From the NCBI GenBank assembly GCA_963734595.1, contig CAVTHV010000018.1, positions 248,001-312,000 of the forward strand: 64,000 bases of DNA, in the 5' to 3' direction. Shown here piece by piece: positions 8,705 to 17,429 of this stretch. This DNA comes from CAKKQX01 sp963734595 (GTDB lineage: Bacteria > Pseudomonadota > Gammaproteobacteria > Burkholderiales > SG8-41). The notes under the pieces are model-generated. The model did not search any database and was not told the origin of the DNA. It worked only from the letters and a program-made list of their open reading frames with translations. The translations under genes were made by a program, and so were the position numbers. How positions within the stretch are numbered: position 1 is the first letter of the stretch; each line of letters starts with the position of its first letter.

Positions 8705-9091
8705 ATGGATGCTGCGTGGGAGGATGCGATCAAGCGTGGTGACGTCCAGACCGTCCTTGATCTTCTTGGACGGGGTGTGGATATCGATGCCCGCGACCGA
8801 TACGGACAGACTGGCCTCATGCTGGCCGCGCATGCGGGTCATCAGGAGGTCGTAGAAACACTAATCGCTCATCGGGCAAATCTGAACGTCACCGCCAAGT
8901 TCGGTCTGAGCGCTTTGATGCTGGCCATTGTTGCCGGGCATGCGGAAGTCGCGCTCCTTTTGGCGAAAGCAGGGGCCGATCTTTCCCTGCGGGGAACCGG
9001 TGCTCCGGGATTCGCCGACAAGACTGCCTGTGATCTTGCCGAGAACCGCGGCATGCTGGCGCTATCCGCAGCATTGAAGCCTGAACTATAA
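8705..9091 (+). CDS. Ankyrin repeat protein, 128 aa
   Basis: Short cytoplasmic protein made almost wholly of ankyrin repeats: WEDAIKRGDVQTVLDLLGRG, then DRYGQTGLMLAAHAGHQEVV, then KFGLSALMLAIVAGHAEVAL. About three and a half repeats, no other domain and no signal peptide. ATG 8705 is chosen, about 10 nt after AAAGGAGAGG; a TTG three bases before is also possible. A second ankyrin gene starts 3 bases after its stop, so the two are one operon. Ankyrin repeats bind proteins; the partner is not evident. Confidence 0.85.
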   Translation: MDAAWEDAIKRGDVQTVLDLLGRGVDIDARDRYGQTGLMLAAHAGHQEVVETLIAHRANLNVTAKFGLSALMLAIVAGHAEVALLLAKAGADLSLRGTGAPGFADKTACDLAENRGMLALSAALKPEL

Positions 9092-9094
9092 GCC

Positions 9095-9712
9095 ATGAGT
9101 GGCAAGATGAAGTCAGACGCGGAGCGGTGCCAGGAATACGAGACATTCAGGAAAATCGACGCCGCGTTTCGCGCGGGTGATCTTGCCGCGCTGCAAGCCG
9201 CGGTCGATGATCCGTCCACGGTGCCGAACGGTCCAATGCCGCTGACGATCGGCCCGTGCCTCGAGTACGCCATTTATCACAGCCCGTTGCCGTTTATCCG
9301 CACGTTGCTGGAAATCGGTGCCGATCCCAATCCGGCCGATCATGCCGGATTTCCACCCCTGATCGCGGCATTGTCCTGCAGTCGGCCGCGGCCCGGATCG
9401 CCGGGACGGCCGGACGTGCTGGAAATCCTGAAACTTCTGCTCGCCTTCAAGTCCGATCCCGATCAACGCGGTGTCAACGACTACACGCCGCTCCACATGG
9501 CTGTGAGCGAACGCAATTCAGCGGCCGTCGGGCTCCTCCTGCAAGGCGGCGCGGATCCGCGCCTCCGGACACGAATCGACGACTGTGAAACGCCTCGGGA
9601 GATGGCGGAAAAGATGGGCCTTCGCGAGATTGCAGAGTTGCTCGTTGCCGAAGTGGACGCGACACTACTGCCGATATCACCGTCACAAAGGGCATGTTTG
9701 AAACTAAAATAA
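9095..9712 (+). CDS. Ankyrin repeat protein, 205 aa
   Basis: Second member of the ankyrin pair. After a helical head (FRKIDAAFRAGDLAALQAAV) come repeats including FIRTLLEIGADPNPADHAGF, ILKLLLAFKSDPDQRGVNDY and AVGLLLQGGADPRLRTRIDD. It starts 3 bases after the upstream stop and is presumably translationally coupled. The last 15 residues lie outside the repeats. No secretion signal. Function unknown beyond protein binding. Confidence 0.85.
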   Translation: MSGKMKSDAERCQEYETFRKIDAAFRAGDLAALQAAVDDPSTVPNGPMPLTIGPCLEYAIYHSPLPFIRTLLEIGADPNPADHAGFPPLIAALSCSRPRPGSPGRPDVLEILKLLLAFKSDPDQRGVNDYTPLHMAVSERNSAAVGLLLQGGADPRLRTRIDDCETPREMAEKMGLREIAELLVAEVDATLLPISPSQRACLKLK

Positions 9713-10409
9713 TCGCGACTAAGGCGAAAAGAAAGAAGATCAAAATGCGGAGATCATCAGAGGCTACACAGACATTTCTCGGTCTTACGTTCCAAAATTT
9801 CATTTGCCCGACAACGTAAAGATTGAACAGATCACGGCGACGGGTACCCACGAACCTGACGAACCATCCGAGAACTGGTCAATACTGCGCGATCTGCACT
9901 TACAAAGGAGTCGCTGACAGAGGCGTTTCCTGAACAGCGTATCACGTAGGATCTCAAGTAATTTATTCTTACCTTCCCGCTCTGCGGACTGACATGAGGC
10001 TCCATGAATGGTGCTAGAGAGCAACCTGACATCTGCGCTCCTCTCTTCAATATTAGCCGAGCGGTACCATCAAGAGCCAACGATGCCAGATTTGCCTGGA
10101 TCGGGGAGCCAGTTAGCGCTCGAACTGCACACCATCCAATTCAATTTTCCTTCGCGTTCCTTTGCGATCCTTCGCGGCCTTTGCGTTCATGCTTTTTGGG
10201 AATGAGCGGCTTTTAAAGCCGGCGCCCGTAGATCGCAGATCGACCCGTTCCGGGCATTTCTCGTTCTCGAAAGCAGTCAATTTGAGATGCGCAATAGTCG
10301 AATCAGTATGCGCTGGTATACTTAGAGCTGCGCAGCGAACAGTTTTTTGTTGCGCCCACGGTTGAATTTTGTTTCTGCACCACAAAGTAAAAGTGAGGAT
10401 TACGCTTAT
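9713..10409. other. Long intergenic stretch with an orphan coding-like segment
   Basis: About 700 bases. From 9723 to the TGA at 9915 one plus-strand frame is open for 64 codons and reads like protein (RGYTDISRSYVPKFHLPDNV, then ATGTHEPDEPSENWSILRDL), but it has no start codon, so it may be the tail of a broken gene. Further right, 10145-10198 is a single pyrimidine-rich arm of the CGCAAAGGA repeat class. The region just before 10410 is AT-rich. Confidence 0.45.
10145..10198. repeat. Single arm of the CGCAAAGGA-type repeat
   Basis: Pyrimidine-rich arm with CCTTCGCG, CCTTTGCG and TTTGCGTTCATGCTTTTT. This is the right-hand arm of the element found complete elsewhere (for example 48208-48430). 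The matching left arm is missing. Confidence 0.7.
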
Positions 10410-10746
10410 ATGGGACGCAACCTTTATTCACAGTTCGACACAGCAGAGCTGATTCTGCGGGACCATCTGGCCATCTGACGGTACGCTGTTGGCGAACGAA
10501 CGAACGCTTATGCTGTACCTGCGGTCGGGCGTGGCTTTGTTTATCGCCGGCATTTCCATCATCAATTTCTCGCATGAGGTGTGGTTTACCGCCATGGGAT
10601 TTCTGTGCCTGCCATGCGCGATCATTACAGTGCTGTTCGGCATCGTGCGATTTCGAAAAATGGACAAAGACATTTCGGTCGTTCGCCTGGAATTGATGAA
10701 CAATTCAAAGATGGGGAACGCGGCTGCTGGACAAGAGACGCAGTAA
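10410..10746 (+). CDS. DUF202 family small membrane protein (one frame shift)
   Basis: About 112 residues once an extra T near 10476 is removed: MGRNLYSQFDTAELILRDHL then AIDGTLLANERTLMLYLRSG. LANERT followed by a Leu/Arg-rich helix start is the hallmark of DUF202 (YidH-like) inner-membrane proteins. Two membrane segments follow (ALFIAGISIINF and WFTAMGFLCLPCAIITVLFG) and a short charged tail. Read as printed, the product would begin at TTG 10489 and lack the N-terminal 25 residues. The molecular function of DUF202 is unknown. Confidence 0.75.
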
Positions 10747-10850
10747 CGGCGAATTTGCTCAATCCTGAGCCAGGCGGAACCAGCTTTCGTGCTAGCATCA
10801 AATCGGTAACATTCCATTCCAGTGGTTTCATTCATTCAGGAGGTCGCGCC

Positions 10851-11339
10851 ATGCTGAAATCCATCGTGTTACGCGCTGTCGCGGTAGTTGCAACGGTTGC
10901 AACCTGCTCGGTTGCCTTTGCGCAGGAACCGGCGTTCGAGAAGAAGAATTTCCATTACAGCGAGTGGACCAAGGGGCGCTTCGCGGAAGCCGTGACGGTC
11001 ACGGGGCCGGCCAAATGGATTTACCTGGCGGGAGTCGGGGCGGAAGCGGAGGCGGACGGCAAGATTCTCCACCTCGGCGATTTCATGGGGCAGTGCCGCT
11101 ACGCGTACGAAAAGATCAAGAAGGTGCTGGCGAAACAGGGTGCGACCATGGCGGACATCGTGAAGCTCACGTCCTACGTCGTCGACATTCGCGACCGCGA
11201 TGCGCTGAACAAGTGCCGGGGTGAGGTTTTTGCCGGCGGGCCGATGCCCGGGCACACGTTTCTTGCCATCAGCCAGCTTGCCCGCCCCGGGATGCTGCTG
11301 GAGATGGACGTCGTCGCGGCGGTGCCGGCAGGGAAGTAG
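10851..11339 (+). CDS. Secreted RidA (YjgF/YER057c/UK114) family protein
   Basis: 162 residues with a clear signal peptide (AVVATVATCSVAFAQEP), then a RidA-like domain with DFMGQCRYAYEKIKKVLAKQ, ADIVKLTSYVVDIRDRDALN and MPGHTFLAISQLARPGMLLE. RidA proteins deaminate reactive enamines and imines. Exported versions are less studied and their substrate is unknown. The family Arg in the last motif (LARPGMLLEMDVVA) is present. The start is set by AGGAGG at 10838. It is followed 80 bases later by an alpha/beta hydrolase in the same direction. Confidence 0.85.
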   Translation: MLKSIVLRAVAVVATVATCSVAFAQEPAFEKKNFHYSEWTKGRFAEAVTVTGPAKWIYLAGVGAEAEADGKILHLGDFMGQCRYAYEKIKKVLAKQGATMADIVKLTSYVVDIRDRDALNKCRGEVFAGGPMPGHTFLAISQLARPGMLLEMDVVAAVPAGK

Positions 11340-11420
11340 CGGGTACAAAAAAGCAGGGCCGGGTTCACATTTCACGAACCGCCGAAAAGTGAACCCGATG
11401 CCATTGGAAAGAGGTCAGAT

Positions 11421-12599
11421 ATGTCCGCAGAAAAAGTGATCGGCTCCTGGTTCCGGTATTTCCCCGACCATTATCTCTGGTCGCAGACGATGTGTTCGCT
11501 GATGAGCCTGTCGCGCTTCGGCGGCACCAACATCCAGGAGCTGGACCAGGTCGGCAAGCGGCTGGCGGGTCACGTGGGCAACGCGGAACACTGGCACGAC
11601 AGCTGGCACTGGATGGCGGACAAGACGCTGGCATACGCCGGGGCCGAGGACGCCAAAGGCCATGCGCTGACCGCGGCCGAGGCGTACGTGCGCAGCGCGA
11701 TGTACCGCTTCAACAGCGAGCGCTTCGTGCATCCGGACGACCCGCGCAAGGCCGAGAGCTACGCGAAGCTGACCGGCGATTACCTGAAAGGCATGTCGCG
11801 GCTCATCCCGGGCATGGAGCGCGTCGAGGTGCCGTACCTCGACGGGGCGAGCCTCCCGGCTTACTGGATCCCGCCGAAGGGCGGCACGGCGAAGGGCCCG
11901 GTGGTGGTGTTCTTCGACGGACTGGACGCGTCCAAGGAAGGCACTGTGCTATGGGGCGGCATGTCGCTCGCGGCGCGGGGCATCGGCGTGCTCTGCATCG
12001 ACGGCCCGGGACAGGGCGAGGCGCTGCGCCTGCGCAAGATTCCCTCGCGTCCGGATTACGAGGTGGCGGGCACCGCGGCCTACGATTTCATCGCCGCGCG
12101 GCCGGGAGTCGACCCGTCGCGCATCGGCATCCAGGCGATGAGCTTCGGCGGCTACTATGCGCCGCGGATCGCGGCATTCGAGCACCGCTACGCGGGCTGC
12201 TTCTCCTGGGGCGCGCACTTCGACTACCACGAGATCTGGGTCAAGCGCCGCAAGGTGCTCGAGGCGGGCGGGACCATATCCTCGTCGGCGATCTGGCAAC
12301 TGCCCTGGGTGCTCGGAACCCCGGACATGGACAGCGCCATGAAGAAGTGCGAGGCCTACACCCTCGCGGGCGTCGCCGAGAAAATCCGCATGCCGATCAT
12401 GATCACCCACGGCCAGGACGATAACATCGTGCCCGTGGAGATGGCCCACCGGCTGTACGCGGCCTGCGGTTCGAAAGCCAAGGCGTTGAAGATCTTCACC
12501 GTCGAGGACGGCGGCAGTCAGCACTGCGTGTTCGACAACCTGCCGATGATCTCGAACTTCATGGCCGACTGGTGGATGGACCTGTTCGCCGGGAAGTGA
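11421..12599 (+). CDS. Alpha/beta hydrolase, DHPON-hydrolase/FrsA-like
   Basis: 392 residues with a helical N-terminal cap (to about 135) and a C-terminal alpha/beta-hydrolase domain. The nucleophile elbow is IQAMSFGGYYAPR (Ser near residue 239), the acid is probably in THGQDDNIVP and the His in GGSQHCVFDN. This architecture resembles 2,6-dihydroxypseudooxynicotine hydrolase and other C-C bond hydrolases of the FrsA/DUF1100 group, so cleavage of an aromatic or diketone compound is possible but not shown. Cytoplasmic, with no signal peptide. ATG 11421 follows AAAGAGG. Confidence 0.85.
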   Translation: MSAEKVIGSWFRYFPDHYLWSQTMCSLMSLSRFGGTNIQELDQVGKRLAGHVGNAEHWHDSWHWMADKTLAYAGAEDAKGHALTAAEAYVRSAMYRFNSERFVHPDDPRKAESYAKLTGDYLKGMSRLIPGMERVEVPYLDGASLPAYWIPPKGGTAKGPVVVFFDGLDASKEGTVLWGGMSLAARGIGVLCIDGPGQGEALRLRKIPSRPDYEVAGTAAYDFIAARPGVDPSRIGIQAMSFGGYYAPRIAAFEHRYAGCFSWGAHFDYHEIWVKRRKVLEAGGTISSSAIWQLPWVLGTPDMDSAMKKCEAYTLAGVAEKIRMPIMITHGQDDNIVPVEMAHRLYAACGSKAKALKIFTVEDGGSQHCVFDNLPMISNFMADWWMDLFAGK

Positions 12600-12614
12600 T
12601 GCGCCAGGAAAGAC

Positions 12615-13020
12615 TCAGCCCGGCTGCTTCGTGTCGAGCTGCACGCCCGCGAGGGTCTTGAGTTCCATGATTTTCTCCGCGCAGTTGCTCGCGACCGCGT
12701 TTGCGATGTTGTCGTCGAGTTTCTGGTCGGGCTCGGCGACCAAACCGTCTTTTACGATGGTGTCACCCCGGTTCCAGTCTTCGGTCTTCTTGAGCGTTTG
12801 CCAGGCTGCGACGGCGTTCGGTTGCTGTTCGAAGCGGGCCACGCAAACCGGCGTCGCATAGGCGACGACCGCATCTTGCGCCTTTTGTGTCGGACATCTT
12901 CGCCGCATTGCCGGCGCTCATCCAGCCGAATCCGAACGCCAGGGTTAGCCACACTCCTATGGCTCCAATCACGACTCCCCAGAATGCAGGTTCAATCCAA
13001 CTCGTCACTTTCGTCGACAT
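12615..13020 (-). CDS. Small membrane-anchored hypothetical protein (one frame shift)
   Basis: About 134 residues: MSTKVTSWIEPAFWGVVIGA with a single membrane segment (about 12-33), then a periplasmic or cytoplasmic helical part (FEQQPNAVAAWQTLKKTEDW; NIANAVASNCAEKIMELKTL). The start ATG 13020 has a perfect AAAGGAGG ribosome site. One extra base near 12893 separates the membrane part from the rest; KMSDTKAQDAVVAYATPVCV is restored by removing it. Two Cys occur in the soluble part. Similar small proteins occur in rhizobia and betaproteobacteria, but I know no function. Convergent with the hydrolase upstream on the map. Confidence 0.6.
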
Positions 13021-13306
13021 ATAACCTCCTTTGGTCTCTACCGCAGAATAACTATCAAAAGCGCGGTTCAAGGTGTCAGCTTCAAATCGATCGGCTCCGA
13101 TCGAAACATCACCCCAAAATGGAGCGGCGCGAAAGTCACATTGCTGTATCCGACTTAAGTCGAACTTAAGAAATAGGGCAAGACCGGGAAGGTCCATTAG
13201 GCCGTTGTTTTATTTGATAATTTCCGCTGCGTCCGACCGGCATCTCCTGCGATGTCGTATCATGATTACCGTTCATCGCGTAAGCGCACTCCAACGCACT
13301 CGGCTT

Positions 13307-13966
13307 ATGTCCTCATTGCTCAACATGCAGTTCGACCGTCCGGTGGTCATCGATACCAATCAGCTCGATTGGCAGCCGAGCCCGCGGCCGGGCGTCTGGC
13401 GCAAGCCTCTGGCGCGCGAAGAAGCGGAGCGCGGACATGCCACCAGTATCGTTCGTTATGATCCGGGCTCTGCGTTCACTACGCATGGCCACCCGCTGGG
13501 TGAGGAGATCCTGGTTCTGGCAGGCACGTTCTCGGACGAGCACGGCGATTACGGCGCCGGCACTTACATTCGCAATCCGCCCGGATCGAGTCACGCGCCG
13601 TTCAGCGCGGCGGGTTGCGTGCTGCTGGTCAAGCTCCATCAGTTCTTGCCGCGAGACACGGCGCAAGTGCGCATCGACACGGCGCGAGGCGTCTGGCTTC
13701 CCGGGCAGGGCAACCTGCAGGTCATGCCGTTGCACGAGTTCGAAGGCGAGCACGTGGCGCTGGTGAAATGGCCCGCCGGCGAGCACTTCCAACCGCATCG
13801 CCATTTTGGCGGCGAAGAGATTTTCGTCCTGTCGGGCGAATTCAGGGACGAACACGGCCGCTATCCTGCGGGCACCTGGATGCGCAGCCCTCATTTGAGC
13901 CAGCACAATCCGTACGTCGAGCAGGAAACGGTCATCTGGGTGAAAGTCGGACATCTCCCCGTCTGA
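13307..13966 (+). CDS. Double-cupin, ChrR-like protein
   Basis: 219 residues with two cupin domains of the ChrR type. Cupin 1 has FTTHGHPLGEEILVLAGTFS and cupin 2 has FQPHRHFGGEEIFVLSGEFR; each carries the HxH...E metal-binding pattern. ChrR-like cupins can be anti-sigma factors with a zinc-binding N-terminal helix domain, but that part is absent here, so this is probably a stand-alone metal-binding enzyme or sensor. Start uncertain: ATG 13307 (MSSLLNMQFDRPVVID) is chosen because homologues I recall begin near LLNADF; ATG 13262 is also in frame. No clear ribosome site. Confidence 0.8.
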   Translation: MSSLLNMQFDRPVVIDTNQLDWQPSPRPGVWRKPLAREEAERGHATSIVRYDPGSAFTTHGHPLGEEILVLAGTFSDEHGDYGAGTYIRNPPGSSHAPFSAAGCVLLVKLHQFLPRDTAQVRIDTARGVWLPGQGNLQVMPLHEFEGEHVALVKWPAGEHFQPHRHFGGEEIFVLSGEFRDEHGRYPAGTWMRSPHLSQHNPYVEQETVIWVKVGHLPV

Positions 13967-13972
13967 TTGAAC

Positions 13973-13986
13973 CCGCCTTCGGGCGG
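13973..13986 (+). terminator. UUCG hairpin after the cupin gene
   Basis: CCGCC-TTCG-GGCGG six bases after the stop. A very stable tetraloop hairpin without a T tract, so it may be a processing or weak termination site. Confidence 0.35.
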
Positions 13987-14096
13987 ATGAGCCTGCAGAA
14001 AAGCCCGGCTATGCGCGCCAGCGCACCGAATCGACCGCGCGATTCGCGTAACGTGATCGACCATCATAATGCCCCGATCACGAGCGAAACAGACCA

Positions 14097-14733
14097 ATGA
14101 AAGTGAAAACTCCGGCGCCGCCGGTATCTGCCGCAGATACCGCGGACAAATCGTCCGAACCGGCCCTTGGCCAGATTGACCAGAATATCGAAACCATTCT
14201 GGCGTTCTACACGCGCGAAGAAAAGAAGATGAGCGGCTCGCAGCGAGTCCTCGAAACCGCGAGCAGTTTTGCGGCGCAGCCGCTGTTTCTCGGCTGCATT
14301 CTGCTGTTGGTCCGCGCTCTGGATACTCGGCAACGTCGTCGCGCACCGATTGGGTTTTGCCGAGTTTGATCCGGCGCCGTTTTTCTGGCTGCAGGGCATC
14401 GTCAGCCTGGGCGCATTGCTGACGGCGACCGTGGTCCTGATCAAGCAGAACCGCCTGGCCAAGCTCGAGGAACGGCGCGCGCATCTGGAACTGCAGGTCA
14501 ATCTGTTGACCGAACAGAAGGTCACCAAGCTGATCAACCTGATAGAGGAGTTACGGCACGATCTGCCCAATGTCAAAAACCGCGAGGATCCCGAGGCGAT
14601 GGCGTTGCAGCAGCCGACCGATCCGGAGCAGGTGCTGGCCGCGCTCGATGAGCGGCGTGAAACCGGGGAGCCCCCGATGCCTGCAGAGGTAGAGGAAGTG
14701 GAAGAGAAAGAGGAAGAGAAAGGAAGCGGGTAA
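14097..14733 (+). CDS. DUF1003 domain membrane protein (one frame shift)
   Basis: About 211 residues once a one-base shift near 14305 is repaired. A charged N-terminal part (IETILAFYTREEKKMSGSQR) leads to two membrane segments (FAAQPLFLGCILLLVWSALWIL and FWLQGIVSLGALLTATVVLI). Then QNRLAKLEERRAHLELQVNL, typical of DUF1003, leads into a coiled coil and a Glu-rich tail (EEVEEVEEKEEEKGSG type). DUF1003 proteins are inner-membrane proteins of unknown role, sometimes beside magnesium or cyclic-nucleotide genes; no such neighbour here. Confidence 0.75.
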
Positions 14734-14815
14734 TCAGGGTCTGAATTACAGAGAAGGCGCACATCCCGCGCGCCCGTTTGCGAGCCCTCTCGCGGGAATG
14801 CTTTTCGCTACAGCG

Positions 14816-15028
14816 TCAACGGTAGCCATGGCCACGACCGTGGCCACGCCTTCCCCCGTAGATTCCGATCCCGATCGACGGCCCATAATAGACCGGTGGA
14901 ACGTAATACACAGGCGCCGGCACGTAATAACCGGGCGCCTCACCGTATCCCGGACCGACCGGAACCGCCACGCATCCGCCCAGCACCGTCAGCGCCGACA
15001 CGACAAACGTCAGTCTCGCAAGTTTCAT
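14816..15028 (-). CDS. Small Gly/Tyr/Pro-rich lipoprotein, 70 aa
   Basis: A short lipoprotein. The signal MKLARLTFVVSALTVLGGC ends with a lipobox (VLGG-C, Cys 19). The mature part is low-complexity, with PGYGEAPGYYVPAPVYYVPP and a basic GGRRGHGRGHGYR end. Such proteins are exported and lipidated at the envelope; the role is unknown. The ribosome site AAGGAG at 15038-15043 lies inside a perfect hairpin (15040-15059), which may limit translation. It is followed on the map by the EEP nuclease gene in the same direction. Confidence 0.8.
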   Translation of the reverse strand: MKLARLTFVVSALTVLGGCVAVPVGPGYGEAPGYYVPAPVYYVPPVYYGPSIGIGIYGGRRGHGRGHGYR

Positions 15029-15037
15029 GTTCGCGTT

Positions 15038-15059
15038 CTCCTTGTCCTGTTGGACAAGG
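15038..15059 (-). promoter_or_regulatory. Hairpin covering the ribosome site of the small lipoprotein
   Basis: On the minus strand CCTTGTCC-AACA-GGACAAGG is a perfect 8-bp stem (15059-15052 with 15047-15040). Its 3' arm runs into AG, so most of the AAGGAG Shine-Dalgarno sequence is paired. Possible translational control or thermosensor. Confidence 0.5.
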
Positions 15060-15187
15060 ACCCGTTCGCGGGTATCCCGCGGAACATGTAAGAGTTTGTT
15101 ACCGGCAGCCTGGAAACGGCACAGGGAAATGGGATGGGGTTCGCATTTCCATGGCCGCCGAAAAGCGAACCCGACCCCGCGAAAGTT

Positions 15188-15969
15188 TCAGATCACGTCC
15201 GCAAACGCGAACTCAGCCACGAGCATATGGTGATCGGAGGCGGGTGTGGGCCTCACCTCGTGGCGGACCGGCCGCAGGTGCCGGCTGTAGAAAATGTGGT
15301 CGAGCACATAAGGGCGCCGGCGCCAGGTGATCTCCCCCGACTGCACGGTCCGGTAACCGGCGGCGTCGAACTGCCGCACGAGCGACTCGTGCTTGCTGAC
15401 ATTGAAATCGCCCCCAAGCAAAGTAGGGCCTTGCGAGGCTTTCAATATATCGGCGACGAGCTCCCGTTGGCCAAGATGGACCTCGCTCGAGGACTTGAGC
15501 ATGAAGAACGCCACCAGGTGGGTATTGAAGATCCGCAGCTCATGCCCGGCGATGGTGGTCGTCGCGCCGATCAGAAGCCGGTCGGTGGGCGTTCGTCTTC
15601 TCTCCATGAAAATCGAATTCGACCGGCGGCGAGGGCAGATCGCGACGCATGCGTGTCGCGCAACGGCGTTTTCGAGAAGATGGCCAGGCCGATGCCGAAT
15701 GGCAACTCGCGCGGGTCCGCTTTGGGATAGGAAAAAAATCCCTGATAGCCGTCGAGCGCCGCACGCAGCCGGGTGAAGTTGGGCGGAGGATCGGTCTGCA
15801 AGCCGCCGGGCTGTGCCTGCTCCACCTCCTGCAGCAGCACGATATCGGCCTTGTGGCGGAGAATTTCGCCGATCGTCAGGTCGAGGTTGACAGGCGCATG
15901 CTCGGGATAGGCATCGTCCCAGCCCTGTCCGAACTGCATGTTGAACTGCAGGACTTTGAATGTCTTCAT
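15188..15969 (-). CDS. Endonuclease/exonuclease/phosphatase (EEP) family protein (one frame shift)
   Basis: About 260 residues. The EEP fold motifs appear in order: VLQFNMQFGQG at the N terminus, DIVLLQEVEQAQ (metal-binding Glu), LRIFNTHLVAF, LLGGDFNVSKHESLV (Asp and Asn) and TPASDHHMLVAEFAF (catalytic Asp-His). The family cleaves phosphodiesters in nucleic acids or lipids; without extra domains the substrate is open. No signal peptide is seen, so it is probably cytoplasmic. A single-base shift near 15600 separates the EERPPT part from DRLLIGATTTIAGHELRI. ATG 15969 is preceded by only a weak ribosome site. Confidence 0.85.
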
Positions 15970-16029
15970 GTGAGCAGGACGAACCGCTTATTACATTTCG
16001 CAATGCCGTGGCTCGGGAAAAAGGAGCGC

Positions 16030-16536
16030 TCAGCTCGCCCCCATGAAATCCCGCTTGCCGATTTCCACGCCGTTGTGCCGGAGAATGTCGTAGGCGGTCG
16101 TCGCGTGAAAATAGAAGTTGGGCAGGGACCGGTTCAGCAGCAACTCCACTCCCGTGAAGTTCAATTCGCGGTCGCGCATTTTCACGGTGACGGGCTTGCC
16201 CTCCGAGCCGTCGATCTGCGCCGGCTTGATCGTGTTCAGCCAGGCCGTCGTTTTCTCCACGCGCGCGATGAGTTCGGCGAGGCTCTTTTCGTTGTCCTCG
16301 TACTTCGGCGCCTCCACTCCCGCGAGCAGCGCGGTGCAATTCTTCGCGTGATCGGTCGCGATCTGGACCTGCTTGGCAAGATTGAACATGTCGGGATAAA
16401 ACCGGTAGGCGAGCAGGCTCGACTCGTCGTACTTCTTCTGGGCGTAATGCGCCTGCGCCTTCGTCAGGCAGCCGGCGAGACCGTTGAGATGGCGGACAAA
16501 GACGGGCACTGAAATTTGATACATCGAAAGGGCCAT
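16030..16536 (-). CDS. DUF1993 family protein
   Basis: 168 residues, all helical, starting MALSMYQISVPVFVRHLNGL. The family pattern is clear: LAYRFYPDMFNLAKQVQIAT, DHAKNCTALLAGVEAPKYED, a central TTAWLNTIKP, and the end LPNFYFHATTAYDILRHNGV with EIGKRDFMG. DUF1993 proteins have a DinB-like four-helix bundle and may bind a metal; no activity is established. Single gene, with ribosome site GGAGAAAC before ATG 16536. No export signal. Confidence 0.85.
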   Translation of the reverse strand: MALSMYQISVPVFVRHLNGLAGCLTKAQAHYAQKKYDESSLLAYRFYPDMFNLAKQVQIATDHAKNCTALLAGVEAPKYEDNEKSLAELIARVEKTTAWLNTIKPAQIDGSEGKPVTVKMRDRELNFTGVELLLNRSLPNFYFHATTAYDILRHNGVEIGKRDFMGAS

Positions 16537-16644
16537 AGTTGTTTCTCCATGATCAAGGGGGCGGAAACGGCCATTTTACTCGAACGCGGGTTCGAGGTTG
16601 CCCGGGTTGCAACGCTCTAACCGTGTTCCGGCTATAATGTCGCC

Positions 16645-17021
16645 ATGAACGAAGAACAGCACACCACGGAACAACCCATCGAAGCTCCACTCGCCGAAGC
16701 GCAGCCTAACGCGGCGCAGGCGTCGAACCCCAGTCCCAATTTTCACGCCGCCGGTTGCGCGAGCTCCTCGCGATTCCCGAGCGCGACCGCACCGACGCGT
16801 TATGGGATGAGCTCATCGCACTCGAAATCGACCTGGCGCCCGGCAACCGCGCCCAATCGCCGCAAGCCGACGTTGGCCGCCGTCAGGAACCCGGCCAACG
16901 ACAGCAGGCGGGCCGGCGTCAGGATCAGATGCGGCAGCAACAGTCCGCGCCCGGCGCAAAGCCGGGCAGGCGCTTCAGCAAAAAGCCCAGGCGCGGTCGC
17001 GGGTCACCAACCGGGATCTGA
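16645..17021 (+). CDS. Hypothetical protein, polar and Gln/Arg-rich (one frame shift)
   Basis: About 125 residues if a shift near 16746 is repaired: an acidic Glu/Gln/Ala head (MNEEQHTTEQPIEAPLAEAQ) followed by RRRLRELLAIPERDRTDALW, DELIALEIDLAPG, and a low-complexity tail rich in Gln, Arg, Gly and Lys (PGRRFSKKPRRGRGSPTGI end). The middle segment looks like an ordered helix pair; the ends are probably disordered. A basic tail might bind nucleic acid, but that is only inference. I do not recognise the family. Confidence 0.5.
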
Positions 17022-17092
17022 GCATCGCGGGAACACGTTCCCGAATCTGCTGGCGGGTGTTTTGGTGAAGCAATGGGAAATGACAACATCCC

Positions 17093-17338
17093 ATGGACAT
17101 ACTCAATACTCTCCAATCCCTCGGCATTACGATTCCCGGCCCGGCGTACATTGTCGGCGCCATCCTCTTCAGCATCATCGGTTACGCCGCTTACCGGTAT
17201 GGAAAGAAGGCCACCCTCGCGATTCCCAAGTGGATCGGGATCGCGCTGATGCTGTACCCGTATGCCGTTTACGACACCTGGCTGCTGTATGCCGTCGGCG
17301 GCGTCTTGTGCGTCGGCGTGTACGTATTTCGGAAGTAA
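17093..17338 (+). CDS. Small inner-membrane protein, 81 aa
   Basis: MDILNTLQSLGITIPGPAYI then two hydrophobic segments: IVGAILFSIIGYAAYRYG (about 20-37) and the longer IGIALMLYPYAVYDTWLLYA continuing into VGGVLCVGVYVF (about 48-79). Ends in RK. No charged or catalytic motif. Found as a lone gene followed directly by a strong terminator. I recall similar short proteins in betaproteobacteria but no function. ATG 17093 has no strong ribosome site. Confidence 0.7.
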   Translation: MDILNTLQSLGITIPGPAYIVGAILFSIIGYAAYRYGKKATLAIPKWIGIALMLYPYAVYDTWLLYAVGGVLCVGVYVFRK

Positions 17339-17346
17339 ACTCAAAA

Positions 17347-17376
17347 AAACGGGGCCAGCCTGAGCTGACCCCGTTT
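17347..17376. terminator. Strong terminator after the 81-aa membrane protein gene
   Basis: AAACGGGG-C-CAGC, loop CTGA, GCTG-A-CCCCGTTT, with an A run before and T residues after. The symmetrical design can serve both this gene and the convergent Spy-like gene. Confidence 0.85.
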
Positions 17377-17429
17377 CCTGTTGCTGCCGCCGCTGATCCA
17401 GTCACGCGGACCGACGGCGGGTAGGCCGA

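Noticed and set aside
10471..10482. TGA in the DUF202 gene as a third Sec codon
   Set aside because: The family sequence after it is in a different frame, so an extra base explains it; there is no Cys in that position in the family.
16755..17021. Separate short gene starting at TTG 16755
   Set aside because: Better explained as the continuation of the gene at 16645 after a one-base shift; no ribosome site before 16755.
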